Below, piece by piece: positions 36,062 to 45,182 of a DNA stretch of 64,000 bases (position 1 is the stretch's first letter; the number at the start of each line of letters is the position of its first letter). Below the pieces are notes generated by a model. That model was not told the origin of the DNA, made no database searches, and saw only the letters and a program-made list of their open reading frames with translations. Position numbers and translations under genes: made by a program. This stretch comes from an uncultured Lachnospiraceae bacterium (lineage in GTDB: Bacteria > Bacillota > Clostridia > Lachnospirales > Lachnospiraceae): assembly GCA_946557105.1 (NCBI GenBank), contig CAMNSZ010000001.1, positions 237,405 to 301,404 of the forward strand, given 5' to 3'.

Positions 36062-37465
36062 TCAGAGTACCATTCCAATCCGTAAATATTCCGGCAGCGA
36101 CCGAAGAAAAATCATTTCCGCCGTACCTCCTATAACTAAAATATAACATAAGGTCAAACCTGTGTTGACAAGCCAACGGGGCAACGCATGTCGCCTAAAG
36201 CGTATTGTGACGATTTTTTCAATTCCCTTGACGATATAATACATAAACGGTATTATAATAGGCATGACATATCTTCCCTGAGGCTGATAATCGGTAGTAA
36301 ACGCATAGTAAATCATTAGCCCGATGGTTATCAGAATACAAAACACCATATTGCAATGGAAAAAAATCTCCTTCCACCCAAATCTCCTGCGGGCCTTGGA
36401 GAAAAACCTCCTGTTAAGCAGCCAGTAAACCGCCCCTCCAATGCCCACGGCAAAAAATACCTTGTAAGCCCGGTATAGCCATATGGAGCTGACCATGGAC
36501 ATAGAACCAAATACTGCTACAAAACTTTGAAAAATACCCTCAAGGGTACGACGCTCTTTCATCATCTGCCATATGGTATAACCCTTTTCCTGATAAGTCT
36601 GGCTTGTCAAAGGATTTACACTTTCCACGGCATATTGTATCGCCATCTTCTCTCTTGTGGCAAGCCCCAGAAAATCACCGTCCAGCGTATTATACTTGCG
36701 GATAAACCACCAGCTGATACCCAAAAGAACAATGACGCTGATAAAAATACCTTTTTTAAGCATCTCCTTCCAATCGTATCGGATGCGCCCCTCGCTCACT
36801 TTGAAGAAATAAGCCACAAAAAGCAGGATACAGCTGAGAATGTAGCCGTATGCATTATAATAGGAAAGAGCGCACAAAATAATGCCGACGCACATCCACA
36901 GACAATTTCCGGTTTTAAATCCCTCCCTATAGCTCTTTATCAGAGCATATACCATCATGGAGGTTGCCAGCAGGCAACAGGAATCCGTATTCACATAAGT
37001 ATGCACAAACAGACTCTGAGGCAGATACATGACGGCAAAACAAAACAGCCACCCAAAGCGCCTGTCGCTAAACACCTGTCTGCTGATCATATAAACCAGC
37101 ACCGCCATAAATGCGCCAAAAAACACATTTACCATTCTTGCCGTATATAAAAGCGCTACCTCGGAATCCGTAAAAAGATGGACGAAGCGCATTAAATATC
37201 CCTGAATGATATAAGGGAAAACATTATATAATCCATAGGAGGTGCCATAACCGGGAATGCGTACCTCCTCCTCCAGACCTGTGGGAATTTCCCCATGTCT
37301 ACAGATGTACTGGGGAATCAGGTATCTGGAATGCTCGTCAGGAGGATTTGCAAATAAGGGCGGCGTATCTGCAAGAGGCTGATAAATTGCAAGAGTCATC
37401 GCCATAACAATAAAGCCTAACAGATACGCCAACAAAACAGGCATGTCCTTTTTAACATTAATCAT
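36062..37465 (-). CDS. DUF2142-type polytopic membrane protein (putative GT-C glycosyltransferase)
   Basis: 467 residues with about ten transmembrane helices. The first extracytoplasmic loop has ANPPDEHSRYLIPQY, with an acidic residue pair after the first helix as in GT-C fold glycosyltransferases and in the DUF2142 family. It probably transfers a sugar from a polyprenyl phosphate to a surface molecule. No partner genes adjoin. Its promoter lies inside an 11-bp inverted repeat (37480..37547), which could allow on/off switching. Confidence 0.78.
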   Translation of the reverse strand: MINVKKDMPVLLAYLLGFIVMAMTLAIYQPLADTPPLFANPPDEHSRYLIPQYICRHGEIPTGLEEEVRIPGYGTSYGLYNVFPYIIQGYLMRFVHLFTDSEVALLYTARMVNVFFGAFMAVLVYMISRQVFSDRRFGWLFCFAVMYLPQSLFVHTYVNTDSCCLLATSMMVYALIKSYREGFKTGNCLWMCVGIILCALSYYNAYGYILSCILLFVAYFFKVSEGRIRYDWKEMLKKGIFISVIVLLGISWWFIRKYNTLDGDFLGLATREKMAIQYAVESVNPLTSQTYQEKGYTIWQMMKERRTLEGIFQSFVAVFGSMSMVSSIWLYRAYKVFFAVGIGGAVYWLLNRRFFSKARRRFGWKEIFFHCNMVFCILITIGLMIYYAFTTDYQPQGRYVMPIIIPFMYYIVKGIEKIVTIRFRRHALPRWLVNTGLTLCYILVIGGTAEMIFLRSLPEYLRIGMVL

Positions 37466-37479
37466 AAAATCTCTTTTCC

Positions 37480-37547
37480 GGTAGCCGTTTTCATTTTAGT
37501 TTTAAGAAACCAATAAGTCAACCCTTCAAAACAGACAAACGGCTACC
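37480..37547. repeat. Inverted repeat flanking the DUF2142 promoter
   Basis: GGTAGCCGTTT (37480..37490) and AAACGGCTACC (37537..37547) are exact 11-bp inverted copies 46 bp apart. The promoter at 37493..37521 lies between them. One arm covers the predicted transcription start and the other lies 15 bp upstream of the -35 box. Alternatives are an operator pair or a long-range mRNA stem; there is no T-run, so it is not a standard terminator. Confidence 0.75.
37493..37521 (-). promoter_or_regulatory. Putative promoter of the DUF2142 gene
   Basis: TTGACT, a 17-bp spacer and TAAAAT on the minus strand, 28 nt before the ATG. It is the only strong promoter-like sequence between the two neighbouring genes. 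Confidence 0.7.
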
Positions 37548-37561
37548 TCATACTTTGAAAC

Positions 37562-37984
37562 TTAGATTTGGAAGCTTCCCATAAACTCCTTGTTCATAAC
37601 GTAATAAACAAGGTTCTCCTCAGGCTTTACATAAAGCTCTACACTGGAAAGATCTCTTGCCTTCTGCTTTAAGTCATATTTCCAGACATCCTTAGCCATC
37701 TTAAGAAGATCCTCTTGAGAATAGGACTTTCCGTCAAACTGTACATGAACCGCACTCTTAAGCTCCGCCTTCTTGACCGCCGCTTTCCTGATTGTTGTTT
37801 TCTTAACCTCAGGCTTCTTAGCTGCCGCCTCTGCTTCAGGCTTCTTAACTTCCTTTACCTGTGTCTTGTCAGCTGCTTTGGCAGGCTCTGCCTTTACCGG
37901 CTCCGCTTTTACCTCTTCGGTTTTTACAGGCTCCGCCTTTACTGCCTTTACTGTTTCTTTTGTTATCTTCTTAGGTGCTGCCAT
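37562..37984 (-). CDS. Lys/Ala-rich protein with DUF6465-like C-terminal domain
   Basis: 140 residues from ATG 37984, preceded by AAGGAG; the track start 13 codons earlier lacks a site. Residues 1-75 are low complexity with repeated KAEPVK/KPE units, like histone H1 or bacterial nucleoid-tail sequences. Residues 80-140 form a folded domain (HVQFDGKSYSQEDLLKMAKD ... YVKPEENLVYYVMNKE) that matches DUF6465, a family common in Lachnospiraceae as I recall it. A nucleic acid- or envelope-binding role is possible but unproven. Confidence 0.75.
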   Translation of the reverse strand: MAAPKKITKETVKAVKAEPVKTEEVKAEPVKAEPAKAADKTQVKEVKKPEAEAAAKKPEVKKTTIRKAAVKKAELKSAVHVQFDGKSYSQEDLLKMAKDVWKYDLKQKARDLSSVELYVKPEENLVYYVMNKEFMGSFQI

Positions 37985-38072
37985 AATAAATCTCCTTCCA
38001 TAATATACAAAAATAAATTTCACTCCCTACCTTAAATATATTCTATTCGCAAAGAGTTGTCAACTATAGCGG

Positions 38073-38924
38073 CTATGCCGACAGATTAAAATACAAAAGT
38101 ACAATAATACCCAGTATGATCCTATACCACCCAAAAACCTTAAAATCGTGTTTTTTGATATAACTCATCAAAAAGCGAAGCACAAACAGGGAAACCACAA
38201 ACGCCACTATCGTGCCTATTAAAAGCAAGGTCAGCTCCAAAGCCGTAAATTCAAACCCGAATTTCATAACCTTCAGCAGACTGGCCCCGAACATTACGGG
38301 AATAGCTAAAAAGAATGTATATTCCGCCGCAATGGTTCTGCTGACGCCGATTAACAATGCGCCCACGATAGTCGCTCCGGACCGGGAGGTACCCGGAAAC
38401 ACCGCGGCAATCAGCTGAAATACGCCAATCATAAACGCTGTCTGATAGGTTATTTCCGACAGTGTTGTCACCTTTGCGCCGCGCCCCTTATTCCAGCTTT
38501 CAATCACAATAAACGCCACGCCAAAAATAATCAGCGCCAAAGCAACACAGGGGGGATTATAAAACAAAGCGTCAAATACATCATCAAACAAAACGCCGAT
38601 TATCGCGGCAGGCACACAGGATACAAGAATCTTAAACCACAATTTCATAATATCCGTTTTAATAAAAGAAACCGCGCCTGTTTTGCCCTCTCTTTCCCTT
38701 TTCGTCAAGGCAAAGGGCCATATCTGATTCCAGAATAATACCACAACCGCCAAAATAGCGCCCAGCTGAATTACCACGTCAAACATACCGAAGAAATCCT
38801 CGCTGGTGCCGTTAAAGGGAATCAACTCCTCCACCAGTATCAAATGCCCCGTACTACTGATTGGAAGCCATTCCGTAATCCCTTCCACAATGCCGTAAAC
38901 AAACGCCTTAATAATTTCTAACAT
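38073..38924 (-). CDS. uppP: Undecaprenyl-diphosphatase UppP (BacA)
   Basis: 283-residue membrane enzyme that recycles undecaprenyl pyrophosphate to the monophosphate for cell wall synthesis; high levels give bacitracin resistance. Motif I is GITEWLPISSTGHLIL at residues 14-29 and motif II is FPGTSRSGATI near residue 175. GGAG precedes the ATG. It stands as a single gene. Confidence 0.96.
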   Translation of the reverse strand: MLEIIKAFVYGIVEGITEWLPISSTGHLILVEELIPFNGTSEDFFGMFDVVIQLGAILAVVVLFWNQIWPFALTKREREGKTGAVSFIKTDIMKLWFKILVSCVPAAIIGVLFDDVFDALFYNPPCVALALIIFGVAFIVIESWNKGRGAKVTTLSEITYQTAFMIGVFQLIAAVFPGTSRSGATIVGALLIGVSRTIAAEYTFFLAIPVMFGASLLKVMKFGFEFTALELTLLLIGTIVAFVVSLFVLRFLMSYIKKHDFKVFGWYRIILGIIVLLYFNLSA

Positions 38925-38999
38925 TACCGTTTCTCCAATCTTATCATTTTACTTTTTTATCCTCCGGTTTTGCATGTTATAAACAGCAATCACAAATCC

Positions 39000-39854
39000 T
39001 TATGCCTCAAGATAGGCGATCAGCTGCTCATAACAGTTCTCCGCGTCGGCATAGCCCTCTTTATACAAAGCAATCAGCTTTTCTTTATCCTTTTCAATGC
39101 GTCCCACGGCGCTTGCCTGTCTGGGACGTATCACAAATGCCTGCCCGCCTTCCCGTAAACGGTAAATATACTCCACCGTCTCATTATATCGAATATGGCG
39201 ATTCGCCATCATATCGTATACCTTAGGATATTTCAGATAACGGGCTTTTATGAGTGCCAGCTGCGCCTGCGCCGTGGGCTTACGGATATAACCTTCTTCT
39301 TTTGTCATTACCACAATATTCCTGCGATTGCCGTCCATCACGGATTTTTGCAGAGGTATCGCATCACTGATACCTCCGTCCAGATAATAATTTCCGTCTA
39401 TTTTTACATTTCTCGCCACCAAAGGAAGAGACGCGGATGCACGAATTTTGTCAATGTCTGCTTTCATATCCCGAATCCGCATATATTCCGTTCTTCCCGT
39501 GGCAATATTCGTCACCACGCTGTATGCCTTGCCTTGATATTTGTTAAACTCTTCATAATCATATGGGTAGAGATAATCCGGTATGAGATGATAGCACATT
39601 TCTACATTGAATAAATCTCCCGTAGTCAAAAGGCTCTCAACACTGCAATATTTTTTTGTGTCCAGATAATCAATGCTGATGTCAAGCGCCCGCCCGCTCT
39701 GCTTGGAAAGATAACTGCACATATGACATGCTCCTGCCGACACCCCGTATACATTGGAAAACTCTATTCCTTTATCCAGAAAAAATTCCAAAACCCCTGC
39801 GGTATAAATCCCCTTCATACCGCCGCCTTCAAGGACCAAACCTGCCTGATACAT
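39000..39854 (-). CDS. Patatin-like phospholipase
   Basis: 284 residues with the patatin triad: oxyanion loop LEGGGMKGIYTAG, nucleophile elbow GVSAG near residue 40, and catalytic Asp in DGGISDAIP near residue 160. It resembles YjjU of E. coli. No signal peptide, so it acts in the cytoplasm, probably as a lipid acyl hydrolase. AGAGG lies before the ATG. Confidence 0.92.
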   Translation of the reverse strand: MYQAGLVLEGGGMKGIYTAGVLEFFLDKGIEFSNVYGVSAGACHMCSYLSKQSGRALDISIDYLDTKKYCSVESLLTTGDLFNVEMCYHLIPDYLYPYDYEEFNKYQGKAYSVVTNIATGRTEYMRIRDMKADIDKIRASASLPLVARNVKIDGNYYLDGGISDAIPLQKSVMDGNRRNIVVMTKEEGYIRKPTAQAQLALIKARYLKYPKVYDMMANRHIRYNETVEYIYRLREGGQAFVIRPRQASAVGRIEKDKEKLIALYKEGYADAENCYEQLIAYLEA

Positions 39855-39915
39855 TCCTTTTTACCTCTTTTTTAAATGTCTTACATAATGACATCCAAGC
39901 GCATTCCTGCGCCTT

Positions 39916-41106
39916 TTATTTTCCGTATTCACATTCTACAAATTTCCGCAACGCCGCCAGAGAACGCTCCACCTTTTCCGTATCTATACAATATGCCATA
40001 CGGAAATATCCCGGCGCGCCAAAGGTGTCGCCCGGCACCAAAATCAGATCATATTTCAACGCCTTCTGCGAAAACAGCTTCGCATCCTCCTCAAGAGCCT
40101 TGGGGAAAATATAAAAGGTTCCTCCCGGCTTTACACAGGTAAAACCAAGCTTGACCAACTCTTTATAAAGAATATTCATGTTTGTCTCATAAACGCTTAA
40201 ATCCGCCGTCTTGTCCGCCACCTGCGCAACTGCAAGCTGGATAATGGAGGGCGGGCAATTATGTCCTATTCCTCTGGAAATCTGGCCGCACATATTAATC
40301 ATATCCTCGGCGTCCTTACATGCCGGATTGACAGCCACATAACCGATACGCTCCCCCGGTAAGGACAATGATTTAGAGTAGGAATAGCACATAATAGTAT
40401 TGTCATAGAAACGGGAAACACAGGGAGAATCCACTCCCTCAAAAACAATCTCCCGATAGGGTTCATCGGAGATTAAATAAATATTATGTCCGTATTTTAC
40501 GGATTTTTCCCTCAAAATATCGGCAAGCCTTTTCAAGGTTCCCGTAGAATATACTATGCCGGAGGGATTGTTCGGTGTGTTTATCAGCACAGCCATGACT
40601 TTCTTTGTGAGCATTTCCTCAAATGCCTCAAAATTAATCTGAAAGCTTTCCGTGTCGGGAGGAACCACCTTCAACACGGCGCCCGTCAGATCCACATAGG
40701 GATGATACTCCGGAAAAAAAGGAGCGAAGGTTAGGATTTCGTCTCCCGGAACCGTCACGAGCCGGAAGGCATGCGCCAAAGCTCCCGCAGCTCCCGAGGC
40801 CATAAAAATATGCTCCTTACGGTATGGGATTGCGAAGCGTCTCTCCAAGGATGCCGCAATGGCCTCCCTGACGCCGGTAATGCCCAAACTGGGACTGTAG
40901 CCATGCAGCTTTGAAGACTCCCTTGTGGACAGCATGCTTATCATACTGTCGGTAAATTCCTTTGGTACCGGTACGGAGGGGTTTCCCAGACTATAATCAA
41001 ATACATTCTCGTAGCCTATCTCCTTTCCTCTTGCGGCAGCAAATTCCGAAAGCTGCCTTATCACGGATTTTCCTGACAGCATATCCTTGTATTTTTGAAC
41101 CAACAT
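39916..41106 (-). CDS. PLP-dependent aminotransferase, class I/II
   Basis: 396 residues of the aspartate aminotransferase fold type I. The PLP-binding lysine is in CYSYSKSLSLPGERIGY near residue 235, with NTPNNPSGIVYS near residue 170 and the C-terminal arginine in GYFRMAYCID. It probably transfers amino groups between aspartate, or another amino acid, and 2-oxo acids; the substrate is unknown. AAAGG precedes the ATG. Confidence 0.92.
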   Translation of the reverse strand: MLVQKYKDMLSGKSVIRQLSEFAAARGKEIGYENVFDYSLGNPSVPVPKEFTDSMISMLSTRESSKLHGYSPSLGITGVREAIAASLERRFAIPYRKEHIFMASGAAGALAHAFRLVTVPGDEILTFAPFFPEYHPYVDLTGAVLKVVPPDTESFQINFEAFEEMLTKKVMAVLINTPNNPSGIVYSTGTLKRLADILREKSVKYGHNIYLISDEPYREIVFEGVDSPCVSRFYDNTIMCYSYSKSLSLPGERIGYVAVNPACKDAEDMINMCGQISRGIGHNCPPSIIQLAVAQVADKTADLSVYETNMNILYKELVKLGFTCVKPGGTFYIFPKALEEDAKLFSQKALKYDLILVPGDTFGAPGYFRMAYCIDTEKVERSLAALRKFVECEYGK

Positions 41107-41262
41107 TGTTTTTAATTCCTTTCCGTAGCTTTAGTCATGCGCCAAAGCCTCTTTTTTTATTATTACATATATTGCATTACTTAGCTGTTAACATTTTACC
41201 ATATTTTACCCACTTTACAAGTAGGTTTACTTCTGCCACAAGCTGTTCTCTTTTGTCCGGCT

Positions 41263-42756
41263 CTACTCCTGAGCCCACGCAAGCGCACATTTGACGGCTC
41301 TGTGCCAGCCTTTAAGCAGCTTTTCCCTTTCTTCGTTCCCCATACCGGGGTCAAACTGTGCCGCCATCTGCCAGTTTTGCCGGATTTCATTCTTATCCCG
41401 CCAATATCCGGTAGCTAACCCCGCAAGATAAGCCGCTCCCAGAGCAGTGGTCTCAATACACTCGGGGCGTCTGACCTGCGTATTTACAATATCTGCCTGA
41501 AACTGCATAAGGAAATCATTTGCGCTGGCTCCCCCATCCACCTTAAGACTTTTTAGCTCCATGCCGCTGTCCTTCTCCATTGCTTCCAACACATCCGCCG
41601 TCTGATAGGCGATGGATTCCAATGCCGCTCTCACAAAATGCTCCTTTGTACAGCCTCTGGTGATACCCACAACGGTTCCTCTGGCATATTGATTCCAATA
41701 GGGCGCTCCCATGCCGGCAAAAGCCGGAACCATATACATCCCCGCCGTATCCTCCACCTGTGTGGCATATTCCTGCGACTTGGGGGCGGAGCTTATCATC
41801 CTCATACCGTCGCGCAGCCACTGAACGGCCGCCCCGGCAACAAAGACGCTGCCCTCCAAAGCATATTCTGCCTGACTCCCGGTACATGCAGCCATGGTAG
41901 TCAAAAGCCCCGCCTTGGAAGTAATTGCCTCCTTTCCTGTGTGCATCAGCATAAAACAGCCCGTACCGTAAGTGTTTTTCACCTCCCCCGGCTCAAAACA
42001 GCATTGTCCGAACAATGCCGCCTGCTGGTCTCCCGCCGCTCCGGCAATAGGAATTCCTTCCCCAAGGGCCGTGCTGTCCGTATAACCGTAAATCCGGCTG
42101 GACGCACACACCTTCGGCAGCATTATCATCGGAATGTTAAAGTAATCCGCAATTTCCTTATCCCAACAAAGCTTATGAATATCAAAAAGCATGGTTCTTG
42201 AAGCATTGGTATAATCGGTAATATGTACGGCTCCCTTTGTAAGATTCCAAATCAGCCATGTATCCACCGTACCAAAAAGCAGCTCGCCCGCCCAAGCCCT
42301 CTCCCTGCATCCCGGCACGTTTTCCAATATCCATGCGATTTTGGAAGCGCTGAAATAAGCGTCGGGAATCAATCCCGTTTTCTGCCTGATTATCTCATAC
42401 AGTCCATGCTTCTTTAATTCCTCAATTTTATCCGAAGTCCTGCGGCACTGCCACACAATAGCGTTATATACGGGCTCCCCCGTATTCTTATCCCATACGA
42501 TAGTGGTTTCTCTCTGATTGGTAATTCCTATGCCGCTTATCTGTTGCGCTTCCACTCCCAGCATTGCCATCGCCTCCGCGGCCACCGCAAGCTGAGACGA
42601 CCATATTTCCTTGGGATTATGTTCCACCCAGCCGGGTCTTTGATAAATCTGCGAAAATTCCTTCTGTGCCATGGCGCATATATTTCCGCCTTTGTCAAAA
42701 ATAATACACCTTGAGCTTGTCGTTCCCTGATCCAGCGCCATTATGTACCTATTCAT
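41263..42756 (-). CDS. glpK: Glycerol kinase GlpK
   Basis: FGGY-family kinase of 497 residues, the standard length, that phosphorylates glycerol to glycerol 3-phosphate. It begins [19 protein letters not shown], with [13 protein letters not shown] near residue 80 and [18 protein letters not shown] near residue 400. The segment [12 protein letters not shown] is retained from the region that can carry a regulatory histidine in Gram-positives, but His phosphorylation by the PTS is uncertain. No glpF or glpD adjoins. A strong GGAGG site and promoter lie upstream. Confidence 0.96.
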   Translation of the reverse strand: MNRYIMALDQGTTSSRCIIFDKGGNICAMAQKEFSQIYQRPGWVEHNPKEIWSSQLAVAAEAMAMLGVEAQQISGIGITNQRETTIVWDKNTGEPVYNAIVWQCRRTSDKIEELKKHGLYEIIRQKTGLIPDAYFSASKIAWILENVPGCRERAWAGELLFGTVDTWLIWNLTKGAVHITDYTNASRTMLFDIHKLCWDKEIADYFNIPMIMLPKVCASSRIYGYTDSTALGEGIPIAGAAGDQQAALFGQCCFEPGEVKNTYGTGCFMLMHTGKEAITSKAGLLTTMAACTGSQAEYALEGSVFVAGAAVQWLRDGMRMISSAPKSQEYATQVEDTAGMYMVPAFAGMGAPYWNQYARGTVVGITRGCTKEHFVRAALESIAYQTADVLEAMEKDSGMELKSLKVDGGASANDFLMQFQADIVNTQVRRPECIETTALGAAYLAGLATGYWRDKNEIRQNWQMAAQFDPGMGNEEREKLLKGWHRAVKCALAWAQE

Positions 42757-42848
42757 ATTCTTTACCTTCCTCCCGAATGTTATCTTCCTTCAGGTTCCAA
42801 TATTCGTTTTTAGCAAAACCCTTTTATCCATAATAAAGCCATAACCTT

Positions 42849-42877
42849 ATTTTATGCCATTTTCCTCCTCTTGACAA
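42849..42877 (-). promoter_or_regulatory. Putative promoter of glpK
   Basis: TTGTCA, a 17-bp spacer and TAAAAT on the minus strand, about 90 nt upstream of the glpK ATG. No cre-like palindrome was seen nearby. Confidence 0.65.
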
Positions 42878-42985
42878 CACATTAAGACTTGCTCGCGTCA
42901 GGTCTTCGTTGTTTTTCAGAGCTGCCGTCCATTCCGGGCATACCGCCTCTGCACGTTGCCCTCCTATAATATACATTTCTTTCTA

Positions 42986-43014
42986 TTGCAAAACTACCCC
43001 GATTCAAGTAAGAT
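42986..43014 (+). promoter_or_regulatory. Putative promoter of hflK-hflC
   Basis: TTGCAA, a 17-bp spacer and TAAGAT on the plus strand, 56 nt before the hflK ATG. Confidence 0.6.
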
Positions 43015-43070
43015 GTAATAAACGAACGAATCCTAAACTTTCCAGCAGAATAAGAAGGGAGCGGATATAT

Positions 43071-44120
43071 ATGACAAAAGATTCTTTTCGTAACCGTCAA
43101 AACGGCTTTCAAACCATGGACGGCAGCAGCCAAAGGCCGGCAGGTATTTCCGGCGGCAAAATAGCAGGTATTATTATTTTACTAATTGTGATTGCCTTTT
43201 TGGCATTTAACTCGACCTACCAAATCAGAGAACAAGAGCAGGCCGTACTCATTACTCTGGGCAAAGCGCAGGCCGTCACCGACTCCGGACTTCACTTTAA
43301 AATCCCCTTGATTCAACAGGTAAAAAAGGTAAACACCACTATTCAGGGCTTTAGTATCGGATACAATATTGATTCTAACGAATCCGCCGAAAATGAATCT
43401 CTGATGATTACCTCAGATTATAACTTTGTCAATGTGGACTTTTTTGTGGAATATCGCTACAGCGACCCCGTAAAAGCAGTCTATGCCTCCAGAAAGCCTG
43501 TCGATATCCTGCGCAACATCAGTCAAAGCTGCATTCGTACCGTTATCGGCAGCTATCCTGTAGACGAGGTATTGACTACCGGTAAAAACGAAATTCAGGC
43601 GGCAATCAGGGAAATGATCATGGCAGATTTGGAAGAACAGGACATCGGAGTACAGCTGGTGAATATTACCATTCAGGATTCCGAACCTCCCACCGCAGAG
43701 GTAATGGAAGCCTTCAAGGCAGTGGAAACCGCAAAGCAGGGCAAGGAAACCGCCCTCAACAATGCCAATAAATACCGCAACGAGCAGCTTCCCCTTGCGC
43801 AGGCAAAAGCAGACGGCATTATCAAGGATGCCGAGGCGCAAAAGACCGAACGTATCAACGAAGCAACCGCTCAGGTGGCACGCTTTAATGCCATTTATGA
43901 AGAATATATTAAAAATCCTGCCGTAACCAGACAACGTATGTTCTATGAGGCTATGGAAGCGGTTCTGCCGGATTTAAAGGTTATCATTGAGGGAGCGGAC
44001 GGAAACATGCAGACTATTTATCCCGTTGAATCCTTTGTAGATTACAATAATAAAAACGCAGGCGGCACAGCTGCGGCAGCAGACAAAAACTCGGCTGCAA
44101 ACGATACTGCAGACAATTAG
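43071..44120 (+). CDS. hflK: FtsH protease modulator HflK (SPFH/band 7)
   Basis: 349 residues from ATG 43071, preceded by GGGAG; the track start 54 codons upstream has no site and overlaps the promoter. One transmembrane helix (IAGIIILLIVIAFLAF) near residue 40 anchors an extracytoplasmic SPFH domain (EQAVLITLGKAQAVTDSGLHFKIP), followed by a coiled coil (EAQKTERINEATAQVARF). With HflC it forms a cage around FtsH. The C-terminus is Ala/Asn rich. Cotranscribed with hflC, 12 nt apart. Confidence 0.93.
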   Translation: MTKDSFRNRQNGFQTMDGSSQRPAGISGGKIAGIIILLIVIAFLAFNSTYQIREQEQAVLITLGKAQAVTDSGLHFKIPLIQQVKKVNTTIQGFSIGYNIDSNESAENESLMITSDYNFVNVDFFVEYRYSDPVKAVYASRKPVDILRNISQSCIRTVIGSYPVDEVLTTGKNEIQAAIREMIMADLEEQDIGVQLVNITIQDSEPPTAEVMEAFKAVETAKQGKETALNNANKYRNEQLPLAQAKADGIIKDAEAQKTERINEATAQVARFNAIYEEYIKNPAVTRQRMFYEAMEAVLPDLKVIIEGADGNMQTIYPVESFVDYNNKNAGGTAAAADKNSAANDTADN

Positions 44121-44132
44121 GAGGAAACGCAT

Positions 44133-45005
44133 ATGAAAAAGACAATTAGAAATGTAGCTCTTACCATTATTATATTTGCCGTACTCATCATCGGCTCCTC
44201 CTGCATAGTCGTTACCAACGAGAACGAATACAGCCTTATCCGGCAGTTCGGCGGCATAGACCATGTAGTATCGGACGCCGGCGTCAGCCTGAAGATTCCT
44301 TTTATACAAACCGTCGACAAACTGCCCAAGCAAACTCTGCTGTATGATCTGGCGTCATCGGATGTCATCACCAGCGACAAAAAGACCATGATTTGTGACA
44401 GCTATATTCTCTGGCATATTACAGACCCCTTAAAATTTGCACAGACTCTGAATTCTTCCATTACTAACGCAGAGAGCCGCCTAAATACTATTGTGTATAA
44501 CTCTACAAAAAATGTTATCAGCAGCACAACGCAGGACGATGTTATCTCCGGTCGGGACGGCGAGCTGTCCGAAGCCATAATTGCCAATATCGGCAGCACG
44601 CTGGACCAGTACGGCATTGAGCTTTTAAGCTTTGAAACCAAGCAGCTGGATTTACCCGGCGACAACAAGGCGGCGGTATATGAACGTATGATTTCCGAGC
44701 GCGACAACATTGCTGCAACCTACACCGCAGAGGGCAGCTCTGAAGCGCAGATAATCAGGAATACTACCGACAAGGAGGTTACCGTTACTCTTTCAGAGGC
44801 GGAAAAAAATGCAGAGATTCTCATTGCAGAGGGCGAGGCGGAGTACATGCGTATTCTCTCCGAGGCCTATGCCGATGAATCCAAGCAGGATTTCTACTCC
44901 TTTGTAAGAAGCCTAGACGCCTTAAAGGTTTCCATGCAAGGCAATAACAAGACTGTTATCCTCTCACCGCAGTCGCCTATTGCACAAATATTTTATGGGA
45001 AATAA
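44133..45005 (+). CDS. hflC: FtsH protease modulator HflC (SPFH/band 7)
   Basis: 290 residues with an N-terminal membrane helix (VALTIIIFAVLIIGSSCIVV), the SPFH domain (EYSLIRQFGGIDHVVSDAGVSLKIP) and a coiled-coil segment with the typical GEAEYMRILSEAYADESKQDFYSFVRSLDA end. Partner of HflK in the membrane. GGAGG precedes the ATG. Confidence 0.94.
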   Translation: MKKTIRNVALTIIIFAVLIIGSSCIVVTNENEYSLIRQFGGIDHVVSDAGVSLKIPFIQTVDKLPKQTLLYDLASSDVITSDKKTMICDSYILWHITDPLKFAQTLNSSITNAESRLNTIVYNSTKNVISSTTQDDVISGRDGELSEAIIANIGSTLDQYGIELLSFETKQLDLPGDNKAAVYERMISERDNIAATYTAEGSSEAQIIRNTTDKEVTVTLSEAEKNAEILIAEGEAEYMRILSEAYADESKQDFYSFVRSLDALKVSMQGNNKTVILSPQSPIAQIFYGK

Positions 45006-45086
45006 AAGCAGCTTTTGATTAAATCAGTCGAAATAGCGCAGCAAAGATGAATACATGCATTGGTATTATAACTTTCTTTGGAATAA

Positions 45087-45124
45087 CAAAAAGCCCCAAA
45101 TGATGAAATCATCCGGGGCTTTTC
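45087..45124. terminator. Bidirectional terminator between hflC and amt
   Basis: AAAAAGCCCC ... GGGGCTTTTT with an inner GATG/CATC stem. A-run before and T-run after make it active for hflC on the plus strand and for the amt gene on the minus strand. Confidence 0.92.
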
Positions 45125-45182
45125 CATTTGAACAATCTATCTATTAACGTAAGAGAGCAGATAAACACATGCTGCAAGGCAA

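Larger units (their letters stand above)
42757..43070. other. 314-nt divergent intergenic region between glpK and hflK
   Basis: Holds the glpK leader and promoter on the minus strand and the hflK promoter on the plus strand. The middle (42880..42980) is GC-richer with no recognisable gene; the ORFs in the track here lack ribosome binding sites. Confidence 0.6.

Noticed and set aside
37795-37975. Tandem-like repeats suggesting a satellite
   Set aside because: They encode the KAEPVK low-complexity tail of the DUF6465-type protein.
41638-42201. Plus-strand ORF of 187 codons opposite glpK
   Set aside because: Antisense shadow; basic low-quality translation and no start signal.
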